A stretch of DNA of 64,000 bases from Embleya scabrispora (GCF_002024165.1 NZ_MWQN01000002.1:558001-622000), one strand, 5' to 3'. Shown: positions 1 through 9,282, counted from the stretch's first letter. Made by a program: numbers and translations. The notes: a model not told the origin generated them from the letters alone.

Positions 1-562
1 GCGAGGTCGACGACGGCAGCGCGCAGTGGTACGCGTCGCAGATCGTGAAGGTGTCCGCCAACTCGTAGTGGAACGGCAGGTCGGTGCGGTCGTAGAAGGC
101 CATCGTGGCGGGCGACTTGGCGCCGATCCAACCGTCGTTCCAGCCGTCGTTCCAGGCCTTGTGGCCGCCGTCCCAGCTGTGGTCGAGCGCGCCGATGTAC
201 TGGAGGTCCTTCGACGCGTCCTGGGCGGCCTTGCGCACCGGGAAGGGCAGGACGTGGCCGGCCGTGCCGCCGGGCTGCTCGAACACGCTGCCGCCGTCGC
301 GCAGGCGGATCGCGTTGCGGTCGCCGAAGCCCCGGACGCCGCGCAGCGTGCCGTAGTAGTGGTCGAAGGAGCGATTCTCCTGGACCAGCACGACCACGTG
401 CTTGATCGCCTTCAACCCGCCGCGCCGGGGCGGGGAGGCGAGGGCCTGCTGGACGGACGGCGGCAGGAGGGAGCCGGCGACGGCAAGACCCGCGCCGCCC
501 GCGCCGAGCTGGAACAGGCGGCGGCGGGATACGCCGGAGGGAGGCTGGGGGGAGGCCGACAC
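1..562 (-). CDS. Phosphocholine-specific phospholipase C, N-terminal part (truncated by window edge)
   Basis: Secreted hydrolase of phosphatidylcholine-type lipids (phosphoesterase / acid-phosphatase-like fold). The reading frame runs leftwards out of the window, so only the first 187 codons are present. The N-terminus carries a twin-arginine signal (SRRRLFQLGAGAG) followed by a hydrophobic stretch, so export is by Tat. The first catalytic-core segment, IKHVVVLVQENRSFDHYYG, is the hallmark of bacterial phospholipase C/AcpA proteins; a later DHSWDGGHKAWN stretch also fits. The GTG at 562 is chosen because GAAAGGG lies just upstream and the Tat motif follows at a normal distance. Family call is firm; exact substrate is inferred. 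Confidence 0.9.
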   Translation of the reverse strand, partial: MSASPQPPSGVSRRRLFQLGAGGAGLAVAGSLLPPSVQQALASPPRRGGLKAIKHVVVLVQENRSFDHYYGTLRGVRGFGDRNAIRLRDGGSVFEQPGGTAGHVLPFPVRKAAQDASKDLQYIGALDHSWDGGHKAWNDGWNDGWIGAKSPATMAFYDRTDLPFHYELADTFTICDAYHCALPSSTS

Positions 563-1403
563 GAAATGCCCTTTCGAGGACGCGGAAAGCCGGACGCTCG
601 CGGTCGTCGACGGGGGTCGGCGGTGCGGGCCCGGCGGGAGGGGCGGACGTACGCAGTTCATCGCTCCGCGCCCTACCGGGGAGCGGATCGCGGGTGACGG
701 GCAGGCGAACATCCGCCGGCTTGATGGCCTGTGACCTGCCCCATGGGCGGCCGATTGTCACCCCCGGAGGGCCGGCCCCGCCGCTATTGCGCGGCACACA
801 CGGCGTACACCTGCCCGTTCGGGCACGGCGGGGGAAGGCGGGGCGGGGAGAGGCGACGCGACGGGGACGAAGGCGGCGGGTCGGCGTGACGCGGGGAGAG
901 ACACGGCGGGGACGAAGGTGGCAGGGACAAACGCGGCGGGGAGAGGCGCGGCGGGGAGAGGCGCGGCGGGGAGAGGTGCGGCGGTGTGCGAGCGCTCGGG
1001 GATGTCCGAAAGCTTGGGCCGATGGCTCGGCAGCGCTCGTGTCATGGCCGCCGACACGCCGCCCGGGGACACGCCGGACCGGTACGCGATGCCGAGGGCG
1101 CCGGTGCGGGCCGTGCCGGGCGCGGTGGCGGACATGGCCGCCGCTCCTTGTAGCCGATTGCCACCAGCAGGTCGAACTTCCGGCGTTTGCGGACGGGGTC
1201 CATCGGCTCGGCCGTCCCGACCCGGGGGAATCCAGCCGAGTCGGGTCGGGCTCTTCCCGGCCTACCCGGACCCGGAAGCGGCCCCGGAACGGCGCGTGAA
1301 CCCGGACGCGGCCCCGGCACGGGGCGCGAACCCCGGCGCGGGCTCGGGCGCGAACCCGGACGCGGAACGGGCAGGTTCGCGTGCGAGACGCGAAATCGTC
1401 GTC
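563..1403. other. Intergenic, low-complexity GC-rich region without a supported gene
   Basis: Between two minus-strand genes. It holds degenerate purine-rich repeats (about 836-983) and, at about 1255-1375, imperfect repeats of a CGAACCCGG(A)CGCGG type. Open frames on both strands here are compositionally biased (Pro/Ala/Arg or Gly/Arg only) and have no ribosome-binding site, so none is called. Confidence 0.6.
932..976. repeat. Three perfect tandem copies of a 15-bp unit
   Basis: The unit CGCGGCGGGGAGAGG occurs at 932-946, 947-961 and 962-976 with no mismatch, preceded by decayed relatives back to about 836. Likely slippage-generated; no function seen. Confidence 0.85.
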
Positions 1404-2939
1404 TCAGGTCGTCGGCTCGGCCGGGGGCGTGGGCTGTTCCTGCGGCACGGACTCCGCCTCCGCCGTTTCCGCCGCTGCGGCCGCCGCTGCCGCCTTGGCC
1501 GCCGCCTGGAGCGTCTGTACCGGGGTGTTCGTGCGCAGGGCCTCGACGAAGATCAGCTGATCCGGCCCGAGTCGGGCGTGCAGCATGCCCTCCTCGACAT
1601 GGGCCTCGGTCAGCCAGCCCTCGGCCACCAGCACCTCGGCCGCCGCCACCACCTCCTCGGGGGTGCTCGCGGTGAGGCCGGCGAGGAAGTCGAGCTCGGC
1701 CCGGGCCGCTCCGTGCGCATCGCAGTGCGAGGTGATGCCGAGTGCGGCCAGCCGTACCCGCGCCGGTTGTTTGCGAAGCTTCTTGTGTGCGATCACCCGG
1801 GCCACCCAGCCCGACGACCGGGTCCGGGGCAGCTTGCCCAGGGTGAAGCCCTCCGCGCCGGGCACGCCGCAGCCGATCGGGTCCTCCTCGGTGGCCAACA
1901 GGTCCTCGACGTCGACGCTGAGCCAGCCGGACGCGGTCAACTCGCCGACCGCCGACTCCGCCTCCTTGCCGCACACGCCGCGCAGGTCGGGGCCGGTCAG
2001 GTTGGCGACGCCGGTGCCCACCCCGCGCAACAGGCAGACCAGCGCGAGCAGTCGGGCCACGGGCGCGGTGCCGGGAGCGGTGCGGCCGATGTAGTTCAGC
2101 GCGCCGCGCACCGGCTCGCCCAGTCCGCTCACCGCCCAGTGCCCACCGGGCTCCGCGCCGGGGCGGGCGCTCTCCCACGGGATGCCCCGCTGCTGGGCCA
2201 ACTGCTGCAACGTCGTCTCGTGCGCCCGGCGGGCCCGCTCCGCCTCGGCCCGGACCAGCCCCGTGCCCAGCGGATACGGCACCTCGGCCCACACCGCGAG
2301 CGCGGCGGCCTTGCGCTTGGTCAACTCGGCGACCACCGTCAGGTCGGCCACCCCGGAGGCCTGATGCGCCCGGAAACCCTCGACGATCGAGGACAGTTCG
2401 GCCAGCAGCGCGTCCGGCAGCCCCGGCGGCACGGTCAGCACGCCGAAGCGGCGCAGCCCGGTCTGCTCGCCGTCCCTGGCGCCCTTCGGCTCACGCGGCC
2501 GGCGCGCCTCCTTCGACAGCCGGGGCTCCGGCACGGGCCGCGCACCGCGGGCCTGTTCCGGCACGGCCCCGGGCGCGACCGGCTCGCGCAGCTCCGGCAT
2601 GGTCGGCGACATCGGGCGCGGCAGCACCGGTTTGCCGGCGCCCTCCGTCGTGCTCCGGCCGGCCACGGACACCTCGATCGGCGCGTCGAGCCCGACCGAG
2701 GCCAACGGTGGGGACAGGGCGAGCAGACCGCTGTCGACCAGATCGCCGGCGATGCTCATCGCACTGCGCGAGCCGATCGTGCGCCCGTTGGGCCCGGCCA
2801 GTCCGGCCACCTCCCGGATGGTGACGCTCTGGCCGGCCGCGGCCGCCGCGGCGAACAGGGCGAACACCCGCAACTCCACCGGGGCCATACGATTCACATC
2901 CATCGAGCCGACCCTGGCGGCACGCGTCTTCAGAGGCAT
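1404..2939 (-). CDS. Hypothetical protein with winged-helix-like ends
   Basis: A 511-residue protein that I do not recognise by family. The N-terminal part (VNRMAPVELRVFALFAAA..., then REVAGLAGPNGRTIG) and the C-terminal part (TPEEVVAAAEVLVAEGWLTEAHV) both look like helix-turn-helix or winged-helix folds. They are separated by a Pro/Arg-rich linker at about residues 100-150. The tail is Ala-rich and low in complexity. The start at 2939 has AAGGGGG just upstream but close; an alternative ATG at 2903 (MDVNRM) has AGGG at better spacing. It stands alone between the phospholipase and the acyl-CoA ligase operon. A DNA-binding regulatory role is only a guess. Confidence 0.6.
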   Translation of the reverse strand: MPLKTRAARVGSMDVNRMAPVELRVFALFAAAAAAGQSVTIREVAGLAGPNGRTIGSRSAMSIAGDLVDSGLLALSPPLASVGLDAPIEVSVAGRSTTEGAGKPVLPRPMSPTMPELREPVAPGAVPEQARGARPVPEPRLSKEARRPREPKGARDGEQTGLRRFGVLTVPPGLPDALLAELSSIVEGFRAHQASGVADLTVVAELTKRKAAALAVWAEVPYPLGTGLVRAEAERARRAHETTLQQLAQQRGIPWESARPGAEPGGHWAVSGLGEPVRGALNYIGRTAPGTAPVARLLALVCLLRGVGTGVANLTGPDLRGVCGKEAESAVGELTASGWLSVDVEDLLATEEDPIGCGVPGAEGFTLGKLPRTRSSGWVARVIAHKKLRKQPARVRLAALGITSHCDAHGAARAELDFLAGLTASTPEEVVAAAEVLVAEGWLTEAHVEEGMLHARLGPDQLIFVEALRTNTPVQTLQAAAKAAAAAAAAETAEAESVPQEQPTPPAEPTT

Positions 2940-3262
2940 GCCCCCTTGTCTACCGCACCGAGCCCGGGCCCGAAGCCCCATTCGAGCCCAACACCCGAAA
3001 GGACTAACCGAACACCCCGCAAACAACCCGAGAACTCCGGGGCCGACCCCGACCCGATTGCCGCACCGAGCAGCCGGAACACCCGATTTCCGCGCCACAG
3101 CCACCTGTTGCCACTGCCGACGTCACCGCCGGCGGGGGCGGTCGGGTGGGTCGGGGGTCACGAGAGGTCCGGAACAGACCGGTTGTGGCACGGTAGTTGC
3201 TCGACCCATCCGTGTGCACGAGGGTAGGGGTCGACCGGGGCCGATGTGGGCGGTTCGGTGGT
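2940..3262. other. Intergenic spacer, nothing recognised
   Basis: About 320 bases between two minus-strand genes. It must hold the promoter for the unknown protein downstream. No clear hairpin, repeat or small gene is visible. Confidence 0.5.
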
Positions 3263-4846
3263 TCAGGCGCGGGAGGGCGGCGGGGGCGGCGGTTCGCCTT
3301 CGGTCAGGCCGTCGGTGATGCGTTCGGTGATGCGTGCGGTATCGCGTGCGGTGATGTGTTCCACCAGCCGGCGGCGCTGGACCTGGCCGGTGGCCGTTGT
3401 GCGGGGCAGTTCGGGGACGTGTACCACCCGGCGGGGGTGTTTGTGGCCGGCCAGGCGGCCGGTGCAGAAGGCGCGCAGCGCGGTCGGGTCGGGCGGGTTC
3501 GTCGGGTCGACGGGGACCACGACCGCGCAGATCAGCTCGCCCCAGATCCGATCCGGCAGGCCGACCACGGCGACCTCGTGGACCCCTTCGGCCCGCGTGA
3601 GGACCGCCTCGACCTCGCCGGGGTCGACCGCCTCGCCGCCGGTGCGGATCAGCTCGCCGACCCGGCCGGTGATGGTCAGGTAGCCGTCGGCGTCCATCGT
3701 CGCCAGGTCACCGGTGTGGTATCGGCCCTCGCGCAGCACCGCGCGGGTGGCCGCCGGGTCGTCGAAGTAGCCGTCGAACAGCAGCGGTCCGCTCACGTGC
3801 ACCTCGCCGTCGGCGGTGAGCCCGACCTCCTGGAACGGGCTCGGCACGCCGCAACTCCCCGGCCTGCGGACGAGGTCGGCGCCGTCGAGCGCGGTCACGT
3901 TGCCCGCCTCGGTCGAGCCGTAGAAGACCCGCAACACGGCATGGGGAGCGGCCGCGGCGATCGCCGCGAGCAGTTCCGGCGGAGTGCGGGAGGTGCCCGT
4001 GTCGGCGAACCGCACCGTGTCCAGCACACCGGCGCCGGGCCCCGTCTCCGCCGCGAGCGTGTCCAGGACGCGCCGCCAGACGGCCGGTACGCAGTTCAGC
4101 CGGGCCGCCCGGTGTCGGCGCACCGCCGCGACGATCTCCGCGCCGTCGGCCCGGGCGACCAGCACGAGCGTGTCCCGGGCCTGCCACTGCTGCAACGCGA
4201 TGGTCCAGGCGCCCATGTGGAACAGCGGATACGGGCACACCATCGCGCCGCGCGCTTCGAGCTGCGCGCCGGGATGGGTGCGGAGCACGTTGGTGCGGTG
4301 GGAGAGGATCACGCCTTTGGGGCGGCCGGTGCTGCCGGAGGTGAAGAACAGGACGTGGGGGTCGGTCTCGTCGGGGCCGGGCGTGGTGTCCTCGGGTGCC
4401 GACGCAGGCGCAGGCGCGGGTGCGGGTGCCGGTGCCGCGCCGGCCGCGGCCGGCAGGGTGTCGAGGCCGAGCACCGGCACGCCGCCCGCCGCGCCGACGG
4501 CCGCCCCCGGCACCGTGTGGTCGGCGATCAGCAGTGCGGGACGGGCCGTGGCGATCGTCGCCCGCGCCTCGTCGGCGGTCAGGTCCGGGTTCAGCGGGAC
4601 GTACACCGCACCGATCCGGGCCAGCGCGGCGAATACCGGTATGACGTCCAGTGTGGTCCGGTTCCAGCACACGACCCGGTCGCCGCGCGCGACCCCGGCC
4701 GCCCGCAACGCGCGGGCCGTACGCGCCGCCGCCGCGTGCAGCGCGCCGAACGTCAGCACCTCGTCGCCGAGCACCGCCGCCGCCCGATCGGGCACCGCCC
4801 GCCCCGCGCCGGCGAACACCGCGCCGATGACCAGCCCGCCCGTCAT
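3263..4846 (-). CDS. AMP-dependent acyl-CoA synthetase/ligase
   Basis: Activates a carboxylic acid with ATP and CoA to an acyl-CoA through an acyl-adenylate. The 527-residue protein has the adenylate-forming signature FFTSGSTGRPKGV, the YGSTEAGN motif, the YHTGDLATMDADGYLTITGR hinge region and a C-terminal lysine region (RTTATGQVQRRRL). In many relatives that last motif reads TGK with the catalytic lysine; here Q replaces K, so catalytic competence of the thioester half-reaction should be looked at. A repeated Ala-Pro linker interrupts the N-domain near residues 135-150. GGAGG precedes the ATG at 4846. It is the last gene of the minus-strand operon headed by the oxidoreductase gamma subunit, suggesting it works on an acid related to that pathway. 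Confidence 0.88.
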   Translation of the reverse strand: MTGGLVIGAVFAGAGRAVPDRAAAVLGDEVLTFGALHAAAARTARALRAAGVARGDRVVCWNRTTLDVIPVFAALARIGAVYVPLNPDLTADEARATIATARPALLIADHTVPGAAVGAAGGVPVLGLDTLPAAAGAAPAPAPAPAPASAPEDTTPGPDETDPHVLFFTSGSTGRPKGVILSHRTNVLRTHPGAQLEARGAMVCPYPLFHMGAWTIALQQWQARDTLVLVARADGAEIVAAVRRHRAARLNCVPAVWRRVLDTLAAETGPGAGVLDTVRFADTGTSRTPPELLAAIAAAAPHAVLRVFYGSTEAGNVTALDGADLVRRPGSCGVPSPFQEVGLTADGEVHVSGPLLFDGYFDDPAATRAVLREGRYHTGDLATMDADGYLTITGRVGELIRTGGEAVDPGEVEAVLTRAEGVHEVAVVGLPDRIWGELICAVVVPVDPTNPPDPTALRAFCTGRLAGHKHPRRVVHVPELPRTTATGQVQRRRLVEHITARDTARITERITDGLTEGEPPPPPPSRA

Positions 4847-4891
4847 CGCCCCACCCTCCCGGACCGCCGCGCCGACCCCATCGCGGACGAC

Positions 4892-5248
4892 CTACCGGTC
4901 CTTCAGCTCGACGATGATCTCGTGATACCGCCGCTCACCGACGTTGACCGCGGTCTCCACCCCGCCGCGCCGCATCGGCACGACCGCGCCGGGGACCACG
5001 TCGGCGGCGAAGTACTCGCGGTACTCGCCCGCGCTGTCCGGTTCGGGCTCGACCGCGATGCGATCGCCCGCGATCTGGACCAGGTAGTAGTCGAGTTCGT
5101 GCCGATGCACGTCGCTGCGGGCGCCGGGGGCCAGTTCCAGCTCCCAGATGCGGACCCGGTCGTCCTCGAACAGTACGCGCGTGCCGATGCCGCCGAGTGT
5201 GCGTTCGGCGCTCGACTCGCCCGTGTCGGGCACGGTTTCCTCGCTCAT
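4892..5248 (-). CDS. Small cupin-domain protein
   Basis: A 118-residue single-domain cupin. The core runs from RIWELELAPGARSDVHRHELDYYLVQIAGD (metal-binding His-x-His and downstream Glu/Asp positions) to the second motif around GAVVPMRRGGVETAVNVG. Small cupins of this type can be isomerases, decarboxylases, dioxygenases or sensors, so the reaction cannot be assigned. It lies 60 bp after the hydroxyacid dehydrogenase and 45 bp before the acyl-CoA ligase in the same direction, so it belongs to the same operon and probably acts on a related keto or hydroxy acid. Confidence 0.8.
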   Translation of the reverse strand: MSEETVPDTGESSAERTLGGIGTRVLFEDDRVRIWELELAPGARSDVHRHELDYYLVQIAGDRIAVEPEPDSAGEYREYFAADVVPGAVVPMRRGGVETAVNVGERRYHEIIVELKDR

Positions 5249-5308
5249 CTGATCCGTCCTCGGGTCGATGGGGTTTCCCGCGGAGGTGCGGGTTCCGGTT
5301 TCGCGTGT

Positions 5309-6388
5309 TCAGCAGCCCGCGGCCGGGTCGATCGTGTTGCGCAGCTCCTCGCCCGCCAGGTAGCGGCCGAGGTTGTCCCGGAACAGGCGGAACACCTCGG
5401 TGAAGTGTTCGAGGGCCGCGCTGGAGCAGTGCGCGGACAGGTACAGGTTCGGTGCCGTCCACAGCGGATCGTCGGCCGGCAGCGGCTCGGTGGCGACCAC
5501 GTCCAGCGCCGCGCCGCCGAGCCGGCCGCCGCGCAACGCCGCGATCAGGTCCGGCTCGACTACGAACGAACCCCGCCCGACGTTGCAGTAGAAGGCGCCC
5601 TCCCGCATCGCGGCGAACGCGCCGGCGTTCATCGTGCCGACCGTGTCCGCCGTCTCCGGCGCGGCCGACACCACCGCGTCGCAACCCGCCAGCATCTCGT
5701 GCAGGTCGTCCGGGTGGTAGAGCCGATCCACATGCTCGGCCGGCAGCTCCACCCGACGCCGCGTCGCGTGCACCCGCATCCCGAACGCCTGTGCCCGGCG
5801 GGCGATCTGGGTACCGATCCCGCCCACGCCGATCAGGCCGAGGGTACGGCCCTGGACGAGCCCGCCGAACGCCGGCTGCCAGCGCCGGGCCCGCTGCGCC
5901 GCGTCCAGGTCGCGGTGGCGTTTGACGAAGGCGAGCAGCCGGGCCAGTACGAACTCCGCGATCGGCGCACCGTTGACGCCGGCCGCGCTGGTGAGCCGGA
6001 TGCGCTCGGTGGGCAGGCCCGCCGAGAGCAGTTGGCCGTTGCCCGCCGCGCAGCTCTGCACCCAGCGCAGGTTCGGCGCGAGCGCCGCCACGTCGAACGG
6101 CAGGTCGGTGACCAGGGCGATCTCGACGCGGGCCAGGACGGCGCGTTGTTCGGCCGTCAACTCGGGGGCGAGCGACCGCAGTTCGGGCCGCCCGGTGGCG
6201 CCCGGTCGACCGCGGGCGGTGCGCAGTTCCTCGGGTTCGAGATAGCGGCAGTCCACGATCTCGATGCGCGGATCGAGCGCGCGCACCGCGTCCAGATCGG
6301 CGGCGAGCGCCTGCGCGGGGCGGATGTCCCAGGCCGGGGGGTACATGATGCCGACCACGATGGGTGCCGCGGGGTTCAGGCCGGCCAT
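5309..6388 (-). CDS. D-isomer-specific 2-hydroxyacid dehydrogenase
   Basis: NAD(P)-dependent interconversion of a 2-oxo acid and a D-2-hydroxy acid. The 359-residue protein has the Rossmann motif GLIGVGGIGTQIARRA in the middle, the substrate-binding arginine region (FYCNVGRGSFVVEPDLIAAL), and the catalytic His region near LYLSAHCSSAALEHF. Here the family's usual H-x-G/A-G motif reads SAHCSSA. The ATG at 6388 overlaps the end of the beta-subunit gene by 13 bp, which implies translational coupling. In context it could supply or remove the 2-oxo acid handled by the ferredoxin oxidoreductase. Exact substrate unknown. Confidence 0.88.
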   Translation of the reverse strand: MAGLNPAAPIVVGIMYPPAWDIRPAQALAADLDAVRALDPRIEIVDCRYLEPEELRTARGRPGATGRPELRSLAPELTAEQRAVLARVEIALVTDLPFDVAALAPNLRWVQSCAAGNGQLLSAGLPTERIRLTSAAGVNGAPIAEFVLARLLAFVKRHRDLDAAQRARRWQPAFGGLVQGRTLGLIGVGGIGTQIARRAQAFGMRVHATRRRVELPAEHVDRLYHPDDLHEMLAGCDAVVSAAPETADTVGTMNAGAFAAMREGAFYCNVGRGSFVVEPDLIAALRGGRLGGAALDVVATEPLPADDPLWTAPNLYLSAHCSSAALEHFTEVFRLFRDNLGRYLAGEELRNTIDPAAGC

Positions 6389-7269
6389 GCGGTGGTTCCT
6401 TCCGGGGCGGCGTGCGGGCCGGGTGCGCGGGCCGTGTCCTTCAGGACGCCGAGGGTGTGCGTCGCGGCATGCGTGTTCGCGAGGTAGGCGGGCGCGGCGG
6501 CGGTGTCCACGAACCAGCCGGTCGGGCACATGGTGAGGATCTCCACGAACGAGAATCCGTCGCCGCGCAGTTGGGTGCGGAAGGCGTTGCGGATCATCCG
6601 GGTGGTCCGGGTGATGTTCACGATGTTGTCGACCGCGCCGCGCGCCACGTACGCGGCGCCGTCCAACTCGGCGATCAGGTTCGCCAGCCGGATCGGATGG
6701 CCGTGCCGGGCCGCGTCGCGTCCGTCCAGGGTGTTCTTGGTGCGCTGGCCGAGCACGGTGGCGGCGGTCATGTGTCCGCCGGTCTCGCCGAACACCCCGT
6801 TGTTGAGCATCAGGCAGGTGACGTTCTCGCCGCGCGCCGCCGTGTGCAGCACCTCCTGCAGGCCCTCGTTGACCATGTCGCCGTCGCCCTGCACGGTGAA
6901 CACGAGGGTGTCCGGGCGGCAGCGCTTGACGCCGGTGGCCAGGGACGGGGCCCGCCCGTGCAGGGCTTGGAGCACCTCGATGTCCAGGTTGTTGGAGTAG
7001 GCGGTGTAGCAGCCGATGCCGAACACCGCGATCGCCTTGTTCACCTGGCCGAGTTCGGTGACCTGTTCGACCATCGAGCGCATCGCGATCGGCTCGCCGC
7101 AGCCGGGGCACAGGTGGTGCGCGCCGACGTCGATCAGATCGGGGGTGAAGTCGTGGACGAGGCGGGCGCCGCAGGTGGGGGGTTGGTGGGTGGTGGTCAG
7201 TATGGGCAACTCGCGGCGGCCCGCGGGGGTGGGGGCATCGCGGTCGCGGCCGGCTTCCGAGGCGCTCAT
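6376..7269 (-). CDS. 2-oxoacid:ferredoxin oxidoreductase, beta (TPP-binding) subunit
   Basis: The catalytic thiamine-diphosphate half of an oxidoreductase that turns a 2-oxo acid plus CoA into acyl-CoA, CO2 and reduced ferredoxin. The 297-residue chain contains the HLCPGCGEPI cluster-ligand motif and the TPP/Mg motif GDGDMVNEGLQEVLHTA. Further on is LMLNNGVFGETGGHMT, the equivalent of the family's N-x-YGMTGGQ-PT loop. It differs from KorB proteins in that loop (VFGETGGHMTAAT), so 2-oxoglutarate is not a safe substrate call. ATG 7269 overlaps the alpha stop (ATGA). Confidence 0.9.
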   Translation of the reverse strand: MSASEAGRDRDAPTPAGRRELPILTTTHQPPTCGARLVHDFTPDLIDVGAHHLCPGCGEPIAMRSMVEQVTELGQVNKAIAVFGIGCYTAYSNNLDIEVLQALHGRAPSLATGVKRCRPDTLVFTVQGDGDMVNEGLQEVLHTAARGENVTCLMLNNGVFGETGGHMTAATVLGQRTKNTLDGRDAARHGHPIRLANLIAELDGAAYVARGAVDNIVNITRTTRMIRNAFRTQLRGDGFSFVEILTMCPTGWFVDTAAAPAYLANTHAATHTLGVLKDTARAPGPHAAPEGTTAWPA

Positions 7270-8414
7270 CGGGACGGCGTTTCGTGCGCGGGTTCGAAAA
7301 GTGCTTCGACGCGGTGTCGCATCGCGCCCACGTCGAGGTCGGGAGCGATGCCGAACCCCGAGGGGTCCAGGCTCAGTCGGCCGATGAACCGCACCGGCGC
7401 CGCGCCGAGCACGGCCAGGCGCACGTCGTCCACCATCTGACCTCCGCTGTTCTCGTACACCGCGACCACCCGCGCGTCGGCCGCCGCCGCGCGCACGATG
7501 TCGCTCGGGAAGGGCACGAGCGTGATCGGGCGTACATAGCCCACCCGCCGACCGAGCGCGCGCAGGTCGGACACGGCCTGGCGGACGTACAACGCGGGCG
7601 TCCCGTACGCGATCACCACCACTTCGGCGTCGGCCAGGAAGCCGGTCTCCGCACGGGGTTCGGTCTCGGCGACCATACGTTCCAGGGCCGCGCCGCGCCG
7701 GACGTAGAACTCGGCCAGGTCGTAGCCGGCGTCCGCGCGATCGCCCGCGTGGCGTTGCTTGCGGTCGGACAGCGGTGAGATCAGCTTGGCCGCACCCGTT
7801 CCGCCGCTCGACCCGTCCAGGGCCCAGTCGCGCGGCGGCAGCGGGCCGAAGTCGGTGGGGCGTACGTCCACCGAGACGTGGGTGTGTGCGAGGTAGTAGT
7901 CGCCCATCACCAGGACCGGGCTGCGCCGATACTCGGCGAGGTGGAAGGCGTACCCGGTCAGTTCGACCGCCTCGCGCACATCGCACGGCGCGAGGACCAG
8001 GTGCCGGTAGTCGCCGTGTCCGCCGCCGCGCGTGGCCTGGTGGTAGTCGCCCTGCGCGCGGGCCATGTTCAGCACCACCAGCGGGAGCCGGGCGTGCACG
8101 ATCTCGGCCAGCGACTCCTGCATCAGGGACAACCCCTGACCGGTCGATCCGGTGGCGGCGGGGGTGCCGGTGGCGGCGGCGCCCCACGCCATCCCGATGG
8201 CCTCCGACTCGCTCTCCGCGTTGACGCAGACCCCGCCCACCTCGGGCAGTCGGGCCGCCATGTGTTCGAGCACCTCGGTGAACGGTGTCATCGGGTAGCC
8301 CGCGAAGAACCGGCAACCGGCGGCGATCATCGCCTCGCCGATGGCGGCGGAGCCGGCGAGGACGGTGGGGCGGGCGGCGGGTCGGGTGGTGGCCCCGGAA
8401 GTGGATGCGCTCAT
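7266..8414 (-). CDS. 2-oxoacid:ferredoxin oxidoreductase, alpha subunit
   Basis: Pairs with beta to bind TPP and substrate. The 382-residue protein carries GCRFFAGYPMTPFTEVLEHM (the GYPITPS-type motif), the ATGTPAATGSTGQGLSLMQESLAEIVHARLP block, split here by its own residues, and a C-terminal transketolase-like domain ending in ENSGGQMVDDVRL. Start and stop overlap the neighbouring genes by 4 nt on both sides. Substitution of I/S by M/F in GYPMTPF sets it apart from 2-oxoglutarate enzymes. A branched or aromatic 2-oxo acid is possible by inference. Confidence 0.9.
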   Translation of the reverse strand: MSASTSGATTRPAARPTVLAGSAAIGEAMIAAGCRFFAGYPMTPFTEVLEHMAARLPEVGGVCVNAESESEAIGMAWGAAATGTPAATGSTGQGLSLMQESLAEIVHARLPLVVLNMARAQGDYHQATRGGGHGDYRHLVLAPCDVREAVELTGYAFHLAEYRRSPVLVMGDYYLAHTHVSVDVRPTDFGPLPPRDWALDGSSGGTGAAKLISPLSDRKQRHAGDRADAGYDLAEFYVRRGAALERMVAETEPRAETGFLADAEVVVIAYGTPALYVRQAVSDLRALGRRVGYVRPITLVPFPSDIVRAAAADARVVAVYENSGGQMVDDVRLAVLGAAPVRFIGRLSLDPSGFGIAPDLDVGAMRHRVEALFEPAHETPSR

Positions 8415-8716
8415 CGGCCGGTTCCTCCGGTCTCGTCGCGGGGTTCGTCGTAGCGGTAGACCTGGAACACGAAGTCCGGACAGATCGCCGAGCACGCCTT
8501 GCAGGCGATGCAGCCGGGGAGCAGGCGGGGGTAGCGGTAGCCGCGGTCGTTGACCTCGGAGACGGTCATCCGCAGGACGTCCGCGGGGCATGCGTCGATG
8601 CAGAGGTCGCAGCCCTTGCAGGCGTCGATGTCGATGACCAGGGTGCCGCTGCTGAGCGGGGGCGGTGTGGGGGCGGGCGAGAGGGCGGGCGTGAGTGCGG
8701 GTTCGCGGCCGGTCAC
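8411..8716 (-). CDS. 2-oxoacid:ferredoxin oxidoreductase, delta (2x[4Fe-4S] ferredoxin) subunit
   Basis: Electron-transfer subunit of 101 residues with two complete cluster motifs, CKGCDLCIDACP and CIACKACSAICP. A short Pro-rich N-terminal extension precedes the first. The start is the GTG at 8716, fixed by a GTGA overlap with the gamma-subunit stop; its own stop overlaps the alpha start as ATGA. It passes electrons from the TPP centre to an external ferredoxin or other acceptor. Confidence 0.9.
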   Translation of the reverse strand: MTGREPALTPALSPAPTPPPLSSGTLVIDIDACKGCDLCIDACPADVLRMTVSEVNDRGYRYPRLLPGCIACKACSAICPDFVFQVYRYDEPRDETGGTGR

Positions 8717-9282
8717 GAGTACACCGGCCAGGCTCGCAGCGCCGGTCCGGCGTGTGCGTATCCCATCCGCAGTGCGGCGCGGATGCCCTCTGCGTGGTGT
8801 TGCCGGTACGGCGGCAGTACGTTGGGGGCCGTTGCCAGGAGGGTGTCCAGGCCGACCACGGCGGTGGCGGCGACGTATGCGCCGAGCGCGATCATGGTCA
8901 CCGCAGCCGGGTTGCCGGTGCTCGCGGCCGACTCCGAGGCGGGGACGGGCACCAGCCGGCCGGCGTGGGGCGTCGCGCCCGGATCGCACAGGCTGGTGTT
9001 GAGCACGAGCAGGCCGTCCTCGCGCAGCCGTGCGTACACGCCGGCCGCGTGCGCGGGGTGCAGCACCAGGGCCGACCAGGTCGAGCCGATCGTCGGCGGG
9101 CTCTGCACGGGGGCGTCGCCCAGGACGAGCGTGGTGTCGGAGTTGCCGCCGCGCATCATGCCGCCGTACGCCCCGAAGTACATCGCGTGCCGGCCCTCGA
9201 CCACCGCCGCCGCGGCGAGCAGCGCGGTGGCGAGTTGGATGCCCTGGCCGCCGATTCCGGTCAGTAGAACCTCGCGTTGCAT
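8713..9282 (-). CDS. 2-oxoacid:ferredoxin oxidoreductase, gamma subunit
   Basis: The CoA-side subunit (189 residues), recognised by LLTGIGGQGIQLATALLAAA at the N-terminus, GAYGGMMRGGNSDTTLVLGD, and the ASTGNPAAVTMIALGAYVAAT region. AAGGGG sits 6 nt before the ATG at 9282. It is the first gene of the operon; gamma-delta-alpha-beta order with an acyl-CoA ligase downstream recalls the phenylglyoxylate dehydrogenase operon of Azoarcus (from memory, without the extra flavin subunit), which is the best available hint at substrate class. Confidence 0.88.
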   Translation of the reverse strand: MQREVLLTGIGGQGIQLATALLAAAAVVEGRHAMYFGAYGGMMRGGNSDTTLVLGDAPVQSPPTIGSTWSALVLHPAHAAGVYARLREDGLLVLNTSLCDPGATPHAGRLVPVPASESAASTGNPAAVTMIALGAYVAATAVVGLDTLLATAPNVLPPYRQHHAEGIRAALRMGYAHAGPALRAWPVYS

